From positions 2,327,434 through 2,391,433 of the forward strand of contig NC_092795.1 in the NCBI RefSeq assembly GCF_918797505.1: a DNA stretch of 64,000 bases, read 5' to 3'. A program made the position numbers and the translations under genes. Source of the DNA: Bemisia tabaci. Taxonomy: Eukaryota > Arthropoda > Insecta > Hemiptera > Aleyrodidae. Positions 11,286 through 22,124 of the stretch are shown here, one piece after another (position 1 is the first letter of the stretch; each line of letters starts with the position of its first letter). Under the pieces are notes generated by a model that was given only the letters and a program-made list of their open reading frames with translations, was not told the origin of the DNA and did not search any database.

Positions 11286-11870
11286 ACCCTGGAAAATTAT
11301 TCTCTCCAGACTTCTCAGACCTTTCTAAACTTATAGATACCCTGCTAATTAAGTGTTAGAGGCTAGAGAATGGCTGTAACTCAGGCTAGATGAATTGAAC
11401 TGGGTAGAAGAACCATGGCAAATTTGAGAATTAGTTTCAAGGAGTAGTGAGCTGAGCTACTCATATTTTTCCTTTTGACAAAAAATCAGAGTTGAAAACA
11501 AAATATTGAGTGTGAAAACAGGTAACTTTAAATGAAGCATACGGAGAGAACCTCTTTTTCTTCTTTTCAACTTGATGTGGTTTAACTTTTTCCTGGTGCG
11601 TTCCAGACGAATGTAATCCGGAACAGTAAAATGTCTTTTATATCATAACGAGCTGAGTCCTTCATATATTGACTCTTCTTTTCCGGAGACAAAGGCGTTG
11701 ACATTACTGCTGATCATTTCCGCGCAGGAACTTTTGAACTTTAAAAACTCTTTAACCCGATGTAAGCACATGTATTAACACTCTTTAATTAATGTGTCAG
11801 TAGCAGCACAATTCTCAACTGGAGTCGTTTAGACTTTGAGTTAAGATTACACTTACTTTTTTTGGCTTGA
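11286..11870. other. IFT57 3' flank
   Basis: Should contain the IFT57 3' UTR on the minus strand; no clear polyadenylation signal was singled out and no other feature seen. Confidence 0.4.
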
Positions 11871-12034
11871 TTACGAAACAAAAAGAGCATCTGCATTCAC
11901 ATAATTTTGTGACATTGTTTTATCACGAAGCCTAGCTTTTAGTAGATTATGCTCCAGAACGCCCAATTTTACATCCATGCTTACGATATCACCTTTCACG
12001 ATGCTGATGGCTTTCTTGAGATTTACCAACGGAG
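11871..12034 (-). CDS. IFT57: IFT57 coding exon 8 and stop
   Basis: Encodes PLVNLKKAISIVKGDIVS, then MDVKLGVLEHNLLKARLRD and a short non-conserved tail, ending TAA at 11873-11871. Acceptor TTTCAG. No AATAAA was pinned down with confidence downstream. Confidence 0.93.
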
Positions 12035-15000
12035 CTGAAATCAGAAAAAGTTTTTGATTAGGTTGAGAGTTTGAATCAAACCTAGAGGCCTTACATATAT
12101 GAAGTCCTGAATACAGGGTTGCCACGGACTTTAGAAAATGAATTTCCTTGACTTTCTCCCGATTTCCTTCACACAGTTTGGTAAAATTCCCTGACATAGA
12201 AAGATATGCCAGATAGTCAAAAAGACGTAATTTGAAATAGTTTCCTGGCAAAATTTGTTGTTTGAAAGGTCAAACCTATTCTAGAAAGCAAATGGAGGTG
12301 ACTTGACAATTTTTCCCTAACACTTTTGTCATTTTTCCTAACATTTCCAGGTTTTCCCTGATTTTTCAGAATTTCCTGACACCTTCCAACCCTGACTGTT
12401 GCAACCTGTTTCATAATACAAACCAGTTTTCATATTTTTGAGAAACAGCCTTGTGTGGATGCAAAGCACCTGCAAGGATTCCTGATTTATGGATACTGAG
12501 TCAAATCATTTTTTAGCATTTAATTTTTGTGCTTGGTAGACCTGCTGATTGATGAAAATAGATATCATTCTAATAACAGGTTCATTAACAAATATAACCT
12601 GATACAACCATTTTTCACACATTATAGATCAACCATGCTGAATATGGAACCTTTCCTTCCCCGGCTGGAAGAAGGCCCATCAAAAAGGGGTTAGAGATGA
12701 AGAAAGAACACTCGGATATTGGTGGTACAGGCGAACAAAGAACAAGACTGACGAGCGACGCCGGACAAACAAAGAAATACACACAAAAAGAAAGAAAAAA
12801 GAACAGAAACTAAAAACTGGGTTGACGGGTTTAGCCCCCCGTCAGGGCATACTAAGTTTCACACTTACATTTTTTGAGAAAAAAGGAAGAACCGATGTGA
12901 AACGACAGACCGAACAGCAGAGCGAAAAGAACGAACTTGAAGAACGAAAAAAAAAAGAGAGGGGAGCCAAGTAGTGCTAGTAGCCGCCACGCGACCACTA
13001 GCGCTACTTGGCGGGCTAAAATTTTGAAAGGTGAAGGGGTAGGGGGAACACCCCGTTACAAATAGAGAGCTAGTCTCTTGCTTTAATCAAAGTTATTAAT
13101 TCCTATACTTACACCCATCCGTCATACAAGAGCTTCTATCTTCAATTTTCTGCTTTACTGTTTCTAGAGCACTTGTTGCCTGCGATAACTGACGCTGACG
13201 TTCTTCAATGCCACCACTGAGTTCTTGGAAACGATTTGTCACTCGAGCTAGTTCATCCTAAATCAAATTCAATTAAAATTAATACACATCTGTTTTTTGT
13301 TTCAGCAAAAACTGGACCTTTCAAATTCCTATTTTTCTCATTTTAACAATACGCTCCTAAACCCAGGATTGTTTTGTGATGGAAATTTAATAGTTGTACA
13401 ATTTAAAAGGTGATTTGAAAGGAATGTCTTTACTAAAACTCAAGGATTGAAGAATAGGGGTTTTCATGAAATTGGTGAGTATGTATTGAATCATTATATT
13501 TTAGGAGGCACCATCTGGGTATAAAAATATGCATCAACGCAAGTTTGTTCCATCTGCCTAAGGCCATTGTATCCTCCATTAGGTAATTTTTTCCAGATTG
13601 CAGCGGTACGTAGGAATAGAATTACGCCAAACTTGTTCTTTGACTAAATTTGAACTGGATTCCTCTGGAAAGTAGAGGGGCTTTTTTTGACAAAGGCTTA
13701 GATAAGATAACATAACATAAGATAATTATATTTATTTGTATATAAAGCCATGTGGCTATGATACATTGTCAAGTGAAAAAAAAAACCATCTATGGTTTAT
13801 ATGCATATAGATCATACATATATACATAAGGATTAGGTTACTTAAGAATTCCTTAAAGGAATAATAAGGCCTTTTTTGGAGACAGTTTTTTAATTTTTTC
13901 AGGAAAACTGCCTCCCTCTTCCTTGAAGGCCCCCCGCAAGGACGGGGATAATAAGTTAAATATTTCCACTGCTCTGCGAATACACGCTTTCCCTCCTGCT
14001 TTTTGTTTTTCTTTTATCGTGGAAGTTATGCCTTGTATTAAAGTTATGCGCTGGATGCATGTGCCCAAACTAGTTATGCACAATTCGCCTGACTTCATCT
14101 GTATAAAAATTATATATCTACCTGAAAAAGGGAAGTTAGATTAGAATCATAAGGGAAAAATGGATAGTTTAAAACAAACCTGAGCAATACGATATTCTTG
14201 AAGAAGCTGCTCCAACTGACTATTCAACGATTTTTCTCTACTGGTGATTTTATCCAAGTTTTCGACTAGATCAGAGCGTAATTTATCAAGCTGGGGTCTT
14301 GCAGCCTTCATAATATCCTTCGTTTTATCCCTATACATTTTCATTTGGTCTAAATTTGATCGCCAATCTCTGGCATCTATGAAAAACGGAAAGAGCACAC
14401 ATTGAGATTTGCACACGAAACTGACTTCGGTCTTTTGGCTAGGGGTCAGAGCATATCAAAATTGTAGTGATCTATCATGACCTGATCAAAAACTACTGGT
14501 GAAATCGTGTGCAAGATAACAACAATGGTGCTAAAAAGGGTGACAAATAAAAATAGAGAACAAATGTACAAGCAAAAACCCATTACTCACTTGTTTTGAT
14601 TATGACTCGTAGTTGCGGTAAAACCCGTTCCAATTCTAATTTCCAATCGTCGAAGTTTGTCGTTGACTCTAAAATTTCATCAGCTTTTGAAATTGCTTTG
14701 GGTACCTGAATTGGGGGGAAAAAAATCAATGAGATCAAGTAATTGCTGAACTTTTTTCTGCCGAAATTTGTTTGTGGTCTGAGCGGAGAAAGTGATTCTG
14801 GCAGAAAAATAGAGCAGGGGTTTGCAAAACGCAATACATCTTTACTATAGCAGACATAATAAAGTAATGAAAATAAATAACAGCAAGACACCACTAGACA
14901 AGTCTAAGTTAGAAAATAAGCGCCACTTGTTATCTCTTCAAAATCTTGCGTACAAAAGAAAATTTACACGATGGGAAGTCCAGAAACCAATATATTCAAC

Positions 15001-18000
15001 ACAGAGCAAGTGGTGGTTAGATAATATGGATGATATCATTTGCACTTTTGCCATTTAACCAATGGTAATTGTTTAATTTAATATGCACTTGACGCAATTA
15101 GTCGTGCCAGCATCTCAGCCAGTGTCATAAAGGAAATCTTATCAAAATCAAAGAATGAATGTTTCGAGACTGTAAACAGGTTGTGGGACTCGATTCCATT
15201 GGTCTCACTTTTGTATGCTGTTGAAATTTGGGGTCTCAGATACGGTGATCAAATAGAAGTTGCCCTAAGTAGATTCTTTAAATCAGTATTTAGATGGCAA
15301 AGATGCACGCCCCACTATGCCATCAGAATGGATCGTTACGTTCACAGGATATTATATCCTGTGAACGTAACAATTCCTCTGTTTTTTGTAAGTAACAATT
15401 TATTTTTCACTTGATCTCAAGGGGCAATAAGTTTTCATTAAGTATATTTTCACAGCCTACTTTACTGAGGAGTATTTTTAGTTGCAAAAACCAGTTGAAT
15501 TTTGGAACATTTACATCTCTGGAATCTAATTCCTTTAGGCACTTAAAGCAAATTTTAGGGTACCTAGAGTCATCCATATTTTTAACCTTGGCTAACCAAT
15601 TCAGTGCATTTTTGATAACTTTTACTTCAAGTTTACATTTACCAGTCTCCATTCTGATGGCATAGTGGGGCGTGCATCTTTGCCATCTAAATACTGATTT
15701 AAAGAATCTGCTTAGGGCAACTTTTTTGGTGGATGATGTTTGGAAAAACAGATTACACCATGTGAAAGAGCGCAAAAAATCAGGGCCTCATAGTGCTGCA
15801 CAAAATTTTCCAGAAACAACAGAGCTTCAAAACAGTTTCAGATTTTCGAAGCTTCTTGCTGAGTAGGCAATTTTCATTGCAGGGACTTAGGGAAATTGCC
15901 TACAGAGCAAGGGGCTTCGGAAATCCTGAGGCTGCCGCAACGGATTCATGCTCCAGAGTTTGGTAGCCCCTTGCTCCGTAGGCAATTTCCTTAAGTCCCT
16001 GCAGTAAAAATTGCCTACTCGGCAAGGAGCTTCAAAAATCTGAAACTGTTTTGAAGCTCTGTTGCGTCGAAATGACGCGTTTCTGGAAAATTTTGTGCAG
16101 CACTATAAGGTCCTGATTTTTCGCGCTCTTTCACATGGTGTAATCCGTTTTTCCAAATATCATCTACCAAAAAAGTTATCGCAATTTTAAAATTCGGGAA
16201 TGCTTGTAACGTCCTTTCCCAAAGATGTACGTCCTTGAAAACACAAAAAATGAACAGAGCGCTAAAAAATACCCCCCTACACCAAGTTTCAGCTACTTAC
16301 AACAAAATAACGAGGAGTTACATTAATTTGAAAGAAAAAAAATGGCAACTTTGGATGCGCATAGCTCACTTATGAAGCGTTTTTGGGCATGTGTGTATAG
16401 GAAACAATAGTCATATTTTGAGCCAAAAAATCGACCCTGAAAGTTAAGTACATTAACGCCCAGACACCCTGTAGAGAAAATAAATGCATCATCCTTTATG
16501 CCTCATTATATACCACTCTCCCCAAATTAGCCTTGTAATAAAAATAGCTACCATAACTCCAATAGTAACTTTAAAGAGAAGACACTCTTCAGTCAAATTA
16601 GATTAAGTAACAAAGACTTCTTCATTATTCAAGTGCATTAATCCTTGTATAAAATTTGCGTAAATGAACTTCGGTTCATTTGTAATATGCAAACTCTCGA
16701 GAACCTTGAACACCTAATCTTTGAATGCCCGATGTGAAAAACAATTAGATTTTCCTTAGAGATTAGAAATTCCTGGGAAAATACTCTAGAAACCTATAGT
16801 AACTGCTTGAATATAACGCAAACAAAGAACAAACTTCTGATATCTACAAATATCTAACTACAGCCATGAAGATCAGATCATTTGTGCTAAATGAATAATT
16901 GTAACGTCACCTGTTAAGCCCAATTCGCACTATCAAGCTTTCCGTCCGGCTTAGTTGGGCGGGGACTTTCGTCCGGTTTTCCGTCTGATTAGCGCCACCA
17001 ATTGGATGAGGGTTGGACGGAGAGTAATTGAATCAATTTTTTTTTAATTCAGCTTTCCGTCCGATTGTGCTGGATGGAGGGTTTGGTGGTGTGAATTGGG
17101 CTTTAGAAGTCATGTCAAACCATCCATTTATCAGAAGACTTCAATCGCTTCTTTGCCTGTTGTGACTGTTTTAAAGCATGTCTATCTGAATTTTACTGTA
17201 GTGTATACCTAAATACAAAACCTCCCCCCATTTGTAAATCCTTCATGGGAAGAAATAAAGTGTTATCTTATCTTATCTACTTTAATATGTTTTATCTTGT
17301 TTCGAAGTTGATTTCCAGTCTTCCAATTGCACGATTTGTTTTCCTCCAGTTTGAAGAGAAAACATGGCGCGTAGTGCTTTAATTCATATAAATTTCAGAG
17401 GCCTATTGAAAGAGGTAATACAGTGCCAATTGTAAGTAAACAAAAAAACCACATGGAAGTGTGAGAAAAAAACCGAGATTGTTAAAAGAAATGTTCGTAA
17501 CATCCTGACATGGATCATCATTTAAAAAAAAAATCGGTAAATACTTCAACACTTACATTATTCACAGCATAGAGATCATCAATATTTAATAGATTCTCTT
17601 CATCTTCATCTGAATCTCTGGCCATAAGTTCATCTTCGATCTGCTCTTGTAAAACTTCGGAGTCGTCTTCGGGTATCACCTCCTCAATAGTTTCTTCTTT
17701 TGGAAATTGGGGCCTGAAAGTTAACAAAGCATATTTGTTCAAGAATATAACACTATATTTCAGAGGAATACTATTAAAATTTGAAAAGGGGTAAAAAGGG
17801 AGATAAATAGATACTTTGATCAAAACTTTGAAAAAATTGATGTACCAAACTTTGGAATATCTCATCAGTGCCTTACAAAAAACTAAAAGTCAAGAGTAGT
17901 AACGTTTTAAATGCTTTTACTGATAACTATTAAGGTTTCCAGAACTGGCCTCCATGCAAACTCAAGAAGAAATGGACAATTTTAGGCCGCTTATGAAATG

Positions 18001-20939
18001 CCAAACCAATGGTTTACAAAATTAGATAATCTGAATTCAATAACCACGGTATCTTCAATGTTTTTCTAGCTGGGGGGAGGGGGGGTTGCAGATCGGAGTG
18101 GAAGCTTTCCAGTTCCAGAAACAGGAACTTTCTTTGGGGGGGGGGGGGTTTCCTAGGAATTCCTGGCTAAGATCTACTTTTCCGAGAAACTTTAAAAGAT
18201 CCCCACACTTCCTCTCAAACTTTGAAGTGTCGCAGAGAAAATTTGCAGGCTTTCCCATTCCTGGAAAACTGTGATTCCTACAAGGAAGACTCTGAAATCG
18301 TGAATGAAATGACAGTCATAGTGACCACGTTGACTATCAGATGAATTTTCCCTTACTTGAAGTTGTAGAAAAAATAACCAATTCACAAAAATAAAATAAA
18401 GGAATATTCTGTAAAACATACTTGAGCCATTTGTATTTTATGTTTTCCAAGATCTTGTTGCACAACGAATCTAAGATGTAAATGACATGTTGTCCGTGAC
18501 CTTGTTTCAATTTATTTGGAGGAAAATCTACATCAATTTCCTACAAAGAGATGAAAGCACAGCACATTATAAAAAGAAATGTGTTATTGTTAAAAGGATT
18601 CATTTTATGGACAACTCGCAATAAGAATTAATTAATAAGCTGTGAAAATTCTTTCAACAACTTTGTTCGACAGCACAATTCTAAAATGGTGACTATGCAA
18701 TGGCACTCAGGGAATGTGCACACGATAAGTCTGTCAAACTCGAGAGGGTTTGGTCAGTAAATCATCGTTTTCCACAGTTATTGATTAAAAAAAAACATCA
18801 ATTAAGATGATATTGCAAGAGAAACTGAACCTGTGGCGAAATAACACTTCTGCATGTAAGTTACTTCAAAGTATGTTATAGCAATCCCGTTCATAACCAT
18901 TGTTCAAATTTTACTTTAACCATAATAGATAGTAAAATGGTAGTGGGACGCTTATGTACTGACCACACTTCTCTTTCAAGGTTCGGTTGGTTCAATGGTA
19001 TTGTGACAAAATAAAGACATTCTGAAGGAAAGAGTCGTAGCAAATGCAGCAGTGAGGCAATCCAGCGACACCGCCGTGTATTCTTCCACTACAGATTCTG
19101 CCACCATATTGGTCTTGACACATAAATTGAAGAGCAAGGAGCTTGCAGAACCCACATAGCATGGGGTTCTATTTTCTGTCAAGCGCTAATTTAGAAATTG
19201 TCTATTTTCTAGACAGAAAAGTAAAATAGAAAGAAAATAGATGTATCAAATAGAAGTACGAAAATTATTAAAAAAACTTCTATTATCTGTCTATGTTCCG
19301 GACACTAAATACAAGGAAAACAGACAATTTTGATGTCTACATTCTGTGTTTTCTCTATCTGTTCTCTGAATTTTGAATTTCTAAGGAATAGATAAAGAAA
19401 ATATCCACTTTTTCTCTATTTTCAATCAGGTTTTTGAATATTTTTTCTAAGGAAATAGCCCTATCAATTTTCTAGACGGAAAATAGATCTGTTTTGTAGA
19501 CAGGAAATAAACCTATTTCATTTGATAAATAGTGACACTCACTTTAAAATTTCTGTCAACTTTCCATAATGCTAGCTACTTTTTCTTTATTTTCTAAATT
19601 TTTTTCATGAATTTTTTTTTTCATGAAATATTTTCATTTTGCTACTTGGGAAGTTTTGTGCATCACCATGCAGTCCATTTTCTTGGTGGTATTTCACTTT
19701 GATGAGTGGTAACAGGGTGATGAAAAATATATGACTGATAATAACTGAAAATATTGGATTACCAACTGCCGAATTGCATCCAGGATACTGGCAATAGTGG
19801 AGTTTGGGTCATCATATTCCTGAGGATATTCCAGTATAATTCCAGCTTTGTTGATAAGGAAAACAGCCAAGGATGTGAACATAAAGAATTGTTCGCCGGG
19901 ATTTGTTTGGATGACAAAGTAATGTCTGGAACATTAAAGTGAAAATAGATTCATCTAGATGTCAACAAATTAAAAGCACTGAAAAGAGAACTTGACTGTG
20001 TGTCCCAGCAATGTGCCTTTAAAGGCACAAGTTAAGTATTTCTGAACAGAGAAGGACAACAAATCCTAATTTAAAATTAACCACGAACAAGTTGGAAACG
20101 GTTAATCCTTGCAAGACTGAAAAACTTCGACATGAATGTAAAATCATGAACATACCCTTTATAGTTTAGGTACACCAAAAAAAAATTAACTTAAAATAGT
20201 GGTTGAAGTAGCATTTTTTTTTGTTTGTGAATCTACGTTGAAATAATGCAGTCACTTTTTTCAGCAATTGAATTGTTAAATCAGCAATTTAATTTTTTCC
20301 GTGTAATTTTCCATTTTTCCAGCATTCTGGTTTTTTTGTTCATGATACTTTTCAAAAGTTGATACAATCATGAGCGCTGTGCAAAGACTCGTTTCGGTAT
20401 TGAGATGATCCTGAAACAAGTATTAACACTACTTTCATGGTTGCATGTAACTTTAAAAAGTATTATCAACCCAAAAAAACTCAGGACTGGAAAAATGGAC
20501 CTTAGCCATTTTTGCACAACACGATTGATTTTGAAAAAATCATTCCTGATACTGGCTAAGGAGCTTGCAAATTTTACGGACAGTTTTTATGAATTTTCCA
20601 TTATCCATCCTGAAGCTTTGACTCATTGCCAAAGGATCAATTTTGGGAGTTCCTAGCACCAAACGATACAGAATCAATCTGTCTGAGCCACAGTATATCC
20701 ATCTCATTTTTTTTATCCTCACCTTTTACCCAGTTTGCCCTGCTGCATCACATTCATAAAAAGATGCAACCTTGTGTTTATTCTTACCTGCTTAGAGGCT
20801 TTACTTTCACAGTGTTGACAAACTCATTATCATAATTGAGAACTTTCAGCTTTTCAATCATGTCTTCCATGAGAATGATGGACATGGATAGAGGATCAAC
20901 GCCAGATTCATCCTGTGCTGCAGCTTTACTACGACTCAT
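11871..20939 (-). CDS. IFT57: IFT57 (intraflagellar transport protein 57), 8 coding exons
   Basis: Peripheral IFT-B subunit (HIPPI partner; che-13 in worms) that helps link the IFT train to kinesin-II and is needed for ciliogenesis; in insects this mainly concerns sensory-neuron cilia. Coding exons, in order of translation: 20939-20788, 19925-19763, 18540-18422, 17713-17557, 14705-14591, 14376-14180, 13257-13113, 12034-11871. All introns are GT-AG and the phases match, giving 1212 nt (403 residues plus TAA); the human protein is about 429. Diagnostic family segments: KPLSRHYFVIQTNPGEQF in the N-terminal CH-like domain, PPNKLKQGHG, an acidic linker (residues about 135-190), LERVLPQLRV, then a coiled coil with SREKSLNSQLEQLLQEYR and a C-terminal MDVKLGVLEHNLL. 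Recognition is from memory of the family. A short 5' UTR piece (20940-20962) follows a splice acceptor, so a non-coding first exon lies further upstream but was not located. No frameshift or internal stop was seen. Confidence 0.95.
12114..12394. mobile_element. MITE family H copy 1 (CAGGGTTGCC ends)
   Basis: Starts CAGGGTTGCCAC and ends CCAACCCTG; interior full of CAGGGAA/TTTCCCTGA words. Lies across the IFT57 intron 7 side of exon 8. The CAGGG termini suggest a hAT-type non-autonomous element, but I see no clear 8-bp duplication. Confidence 0.7.
12640..13080. other. Purine-rich intron DNA with strong hairpin
   Basis: A/G-rich plus strand. At 12966-13012 GCCAAGTAGTGCTAGT pairs with ACTAGCGCTACTTGGC (16-bp stem with one G-T pair, 15-nt loop), followed by GGGCTAAAA. 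Function unknown. Confidence 0.6.
13113..13257 (-). CDS. IFT57: IFT57 coding exon 7 (coiled coil)
   Basis: Encodes DELARVTNRFQELSGGIEE... ending SSCMTDG plus one base; MTDG-x-PLV across the junction is a family signature. Acceptor ATTTAG; donor GTAAGT. Too short an open frame to stand out without its neighbours. Confidence 0.92.
13696..14125 (-). mobile_element. LINE 3' end fragment
   Basis: On the minus strand reads RRAVEIFNLLSPSLRG and SFPEKIKKLSPKKALL, like the C-terminal tail after the reverse transcriptase in many LINEs, then a short UTR ending in a TTATC/TTATG microsatellite tail (complement of 13696-13722). Lies in IFT57 intron 6. 5'-truncated. Confidence 0.5.
14180..14376 (-). CDS. 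IFT57: IFT57 coding exon 6 (coiled coil)
   Basis: Encodes ARDWRSNLDQMKMYRD... through SREKSLNSQLEQLLQEYR and ends IAQ before GTTTGT. This is the start of the long coiled coil, the region that contacts partners such as IFT20 in characterised homologues. Confidence 0.94.
14591..14705 (-). CDS. IFT57: IFT57 coding exon 5
   Basis: Encodes VPKAISKADEILESTTNF and DWKLELERVLPQLRVIIKT, aligning with the family's DILESTTDAAEWSLEVERV segment. Acceptor ATTCAG; donor GTGAGT. Confidence 0.92.
15086..15334 (+). mobile_element. LINE reverse-transcriptase C-terminal piece, plus strand
   Basis: Reads ASISASVIKEILSKSKNE, then LLYAVEIWGLRYGDQIE, FFKSVFRWQRCTPHYAIR, the usual post-thumb block (LLYGxEVWG...LPRCTPNYAL). 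The reading is broken off at 15334 by a short palindrome. Continues after a foreign block at about 16490. Lies in IFT57 intron 4. Confidence 0.8.
15335..15371. repeat. 37-bp perfect palindrome
   Basis: GTTACGTTCACAGGATAT, one T, then its exact reverse complement. Sits between the plus-strand LINE piece and an inverted LINE piece. Confidence 0.95.
15405..15716 (-). mobile_element. LINE C-terminal piece, inverted
   Basis: Minus strand reads VALSRFFKSVFRWQRCTP, then METGKCKLEVKVIKNALN and a tail to TAG at 15407-15409 (ENILNENLLPLEIK). Its first 72 bp duplicate 15255-15330 almost exactly in opposite orientation; the rest is what the plus-strand copy lacks. Suggests an inversion or inverted duplication inside one LINE. 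Confidence 0.8.
15717..16182. repeat. Fold-back element
   Basis: Arms of about 200 bp: left holds TGTGAAAGAGCGCAAAAAAT and TTGCCTACAGAGCAAGG; right holds their reverse complements (CCTTGCTCCGTAGGCAA, CGCGCTCTTTCACATGG). Loop about 45 bp. No ORF. Confidence 0.85.
16183..16489. other. Possible remains of a CAGGGTGTCTGG element
   Basis: Ends with CCAGACACCCTG (about 16460-16471), which looks like the right terminus of a hAT-type element; no matching left end located. Confidence 0.35.
16490..17278 (+). mobile_element. LINE 3' end with TTATC tail
   Basis: Encodes ENLEHLIFECP, the zinc-knuckle-like end block of LINE ORF2, then several stops, a UTR and a (TTATC)n tail at about 17261-17277 after AATAAAG. 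Probably the continuation of the copy at 15086. A MITE (16917-17102) is inserted. Confidence 0.7.
16917..17102. mobile_element. Harbinger-like MITE with TTA duplication
   Basis: Ends AGCCCAATTCGCAC and GTGTGAATTGGGCT are inverted repeats; TTA lies on each side (16914-16916, 17103-17105). A 3-bp TTA duplication fits PIF/Harbinger. Interior has three CTTTCCGTCCG words. Confidence 0.75.
17279..17556. other. IFT57 intron, nothing recognised
   Basis: No repeat or coding feature identified beside exon 4. Confidence 0.4.
17557..17713 (-). CDS. IFT57: IFT57 coding exon 4 (acidic linker)
   Basis: Encodes PQFPKEETIEEVIPEDD... ending ...DDLYAVNN, the strongly acidic, probably disordered linker between the N-terminal domain and the coiled coil. 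Acceptor TTTCAG; donor GTAAGT. Confidence 0.9.
17714..18421. other. IFT57 intron 3, poly-G tract
   Basis: No repeat family identified; contains G13 at 18136-18148 and a G-rich stretch near 18072. Confidence 0.5.
18422..18540 (-). CDS. IFT57: IFT57 coding exon 3
   Basis: Encodes EIDVDFPPNKLKQGHGQHV...LDSLCNKILENIKYKWLK, matching the family block DFPPSKLKSGYGEHV. Acceptor TTTGTAG at 18541-18547; donor GTATGT at 18421. Ends with two bases of a Lys codon. Confidence 0.92.
18541..19152. other. IFT57 intron 2, nothing recognised
   Basis: A/T-rich, no coding or repeat feature identified before the MITE. Confidence 0.4.
19153..19648 (-). mobile_element. MITE-like element, family A copy 2
   Basis: Reverse-orientation copy of 120-622, with CACATAGCATGGGG at one end and GCTACTTG at the other. 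Lies in IFT57 intron 2, 115 bp from exon 2. Confidence 0.7.
19763..19925 (-). CDS. IFT57: IFT57 coding exon 2
   Basis: Begins after TTCCAG, completes an Arg codon, and encodes RHYFVIQTNPGEQF...INKAG...PQEYDDPNSTI, the most conserved N-terminal block of IFT57. Ends DAIRQL before GTAATC. Phase 0 at the 3' side. Confidence 0.93.
20186..20304. mobile_element. Half copy of a GGAAAAAATT palindromic MITE
   Basis: Matches one arm of the palindrome at 42562-42792 (AATCTACGTTGAAA, TTAAATCAGCAATTTAATTT). The other arm is missing. Lies in IFT57 intron 1. Confidence 0.65.
20788..20939 (-). CDS. IFT57: IFT57 coding exon 1
   Basis: Starts at the ATG at 20939 (MSRSKAAAQ...) and ends ...VKVKPLS plus two bases before GTAAGA at 20787. 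The start is chosen because it is the first ATG after a CTCAG acceptor (exon edge 20962) and leads straight into family sequence (MSIILMEDMIEKLKVLNYD). Confidence 0.9.
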
Positions 20940-20962
20940 CTTCTATTCACTTTCAGCAGCAC

Positions 20963-21923
20963 CTGAGAAACAAACGTGAGGGATATAGCTGCTGCATCAA
21001 CAACAAAAAAGAAATCAGAGTTAAATCAGTGGAGTCGGGAAAAGAAACATAACATTTCATCGAGAGGCAAGGACATTACTATGGTTGGTTGTTATTATGT
21101 CCTGAAAAACGGATTTAAAAAAAAAAGTATCCCCTATCTACTGGAGTTATGAGTCCTTCTAACAGTACTTATGGTGGTGAAATTTTTCATTCCCTCGATT
21201 TTTCAAGGATACACACCATGATACCACTTAAGGGTAAATTCCTCTTTCACCCAGATTCTACAAAGCAGAAGTATCACCTACATAAATTTTACTTAGAAGC
21301 AAAACTACAGATTATTTACTCTTTTATTTAAAAATACAATCTGGAGGCAATGAGGACTACTGGAGTGTAGGTAAGACAAATATATTTCAGAATGAAAAGA
21401 GCTAAGTTTTTGACAAAGATTTCTGGGTGAATTCTCTTGGTATTCCAAATGTTTCGTAGGATAATGTGTGAGTGAGAAAGAAGAGATTAGCGCACGTCAG
21501 TGTGCTACGCAGATCAGGGAAACAGCATTTCAACATGGAGCTAAAGGTGTCGTCGGATAAGTTGGCCATTGTTTACTTTCAGGTTTGCAGGAGTTTTCAC
21601 ATCACTACAAACCACATGAAAAGATCTGACTCTTGCAGAAGCGAGAACACAAGTTTGGATAGGTTTCTTCAAACCTTCAAACCTTGTAACACTTCAAATT
21701 TTGGCTGCATAGAAATCACAACCACCTAAAAGCCGGGTCATAATTGATAAGTCGTTTTTATACAATACGATCATGAGACAGATGTTTTCAAGATGGATAG
21801 TGGCGAATGTCGGTCTGTGAAGAGGCCTAAATTTGTCATCTGCACTTGCAAATCAAATGTAAACAATGGCCAACATATCTGACCACACCTCTAACTAAAA
21901 TTAAAGGCTCTAGAGGTGTGGTC
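20963..21923. other. Upstream of IFT57; partial fold-back and hairpin
   Basis: TTGGCCATTGTTTAC (about 21563) pairs with GTAAACAATGGCCAA (about 21859). A 14-bp perfect stem (TGACCACACCTCTA / TAGAGGTGTGGTCA) sits at about 21880-21924. Should contain or lead to the IFT57 non-coding first exon, not located. Confidence 0.5.
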
Positions 21924-22124
21924 AAGACCAATCCACACAGGTCAGTCATTGCGCATCTTTTTGAAAGCCACTTCCCCGCCCGGCCCTAACTCGGCTGCAC
22001 TCAATAGTACGTCACAATGGGTGCTCCCATAAGAAATACATTGCAAGCACTCAATAGTACGTCACTGCGCAGTAGAGTACCAAAACTCGTCCACGGGAAT
22101 GACTGACCTGTGTGGATTGGTCTT
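21924..22124. mobile_element. MITE with 27-bp inverted ends
   Basis: AAGACCAATCCACACAGGTC at the left end and GACCTGTGTGGATTGGTCTT at the right are exact reverse complements. Interior has two copies of GCACTCAATAGTACGTCAC. Confidence 0.85.
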
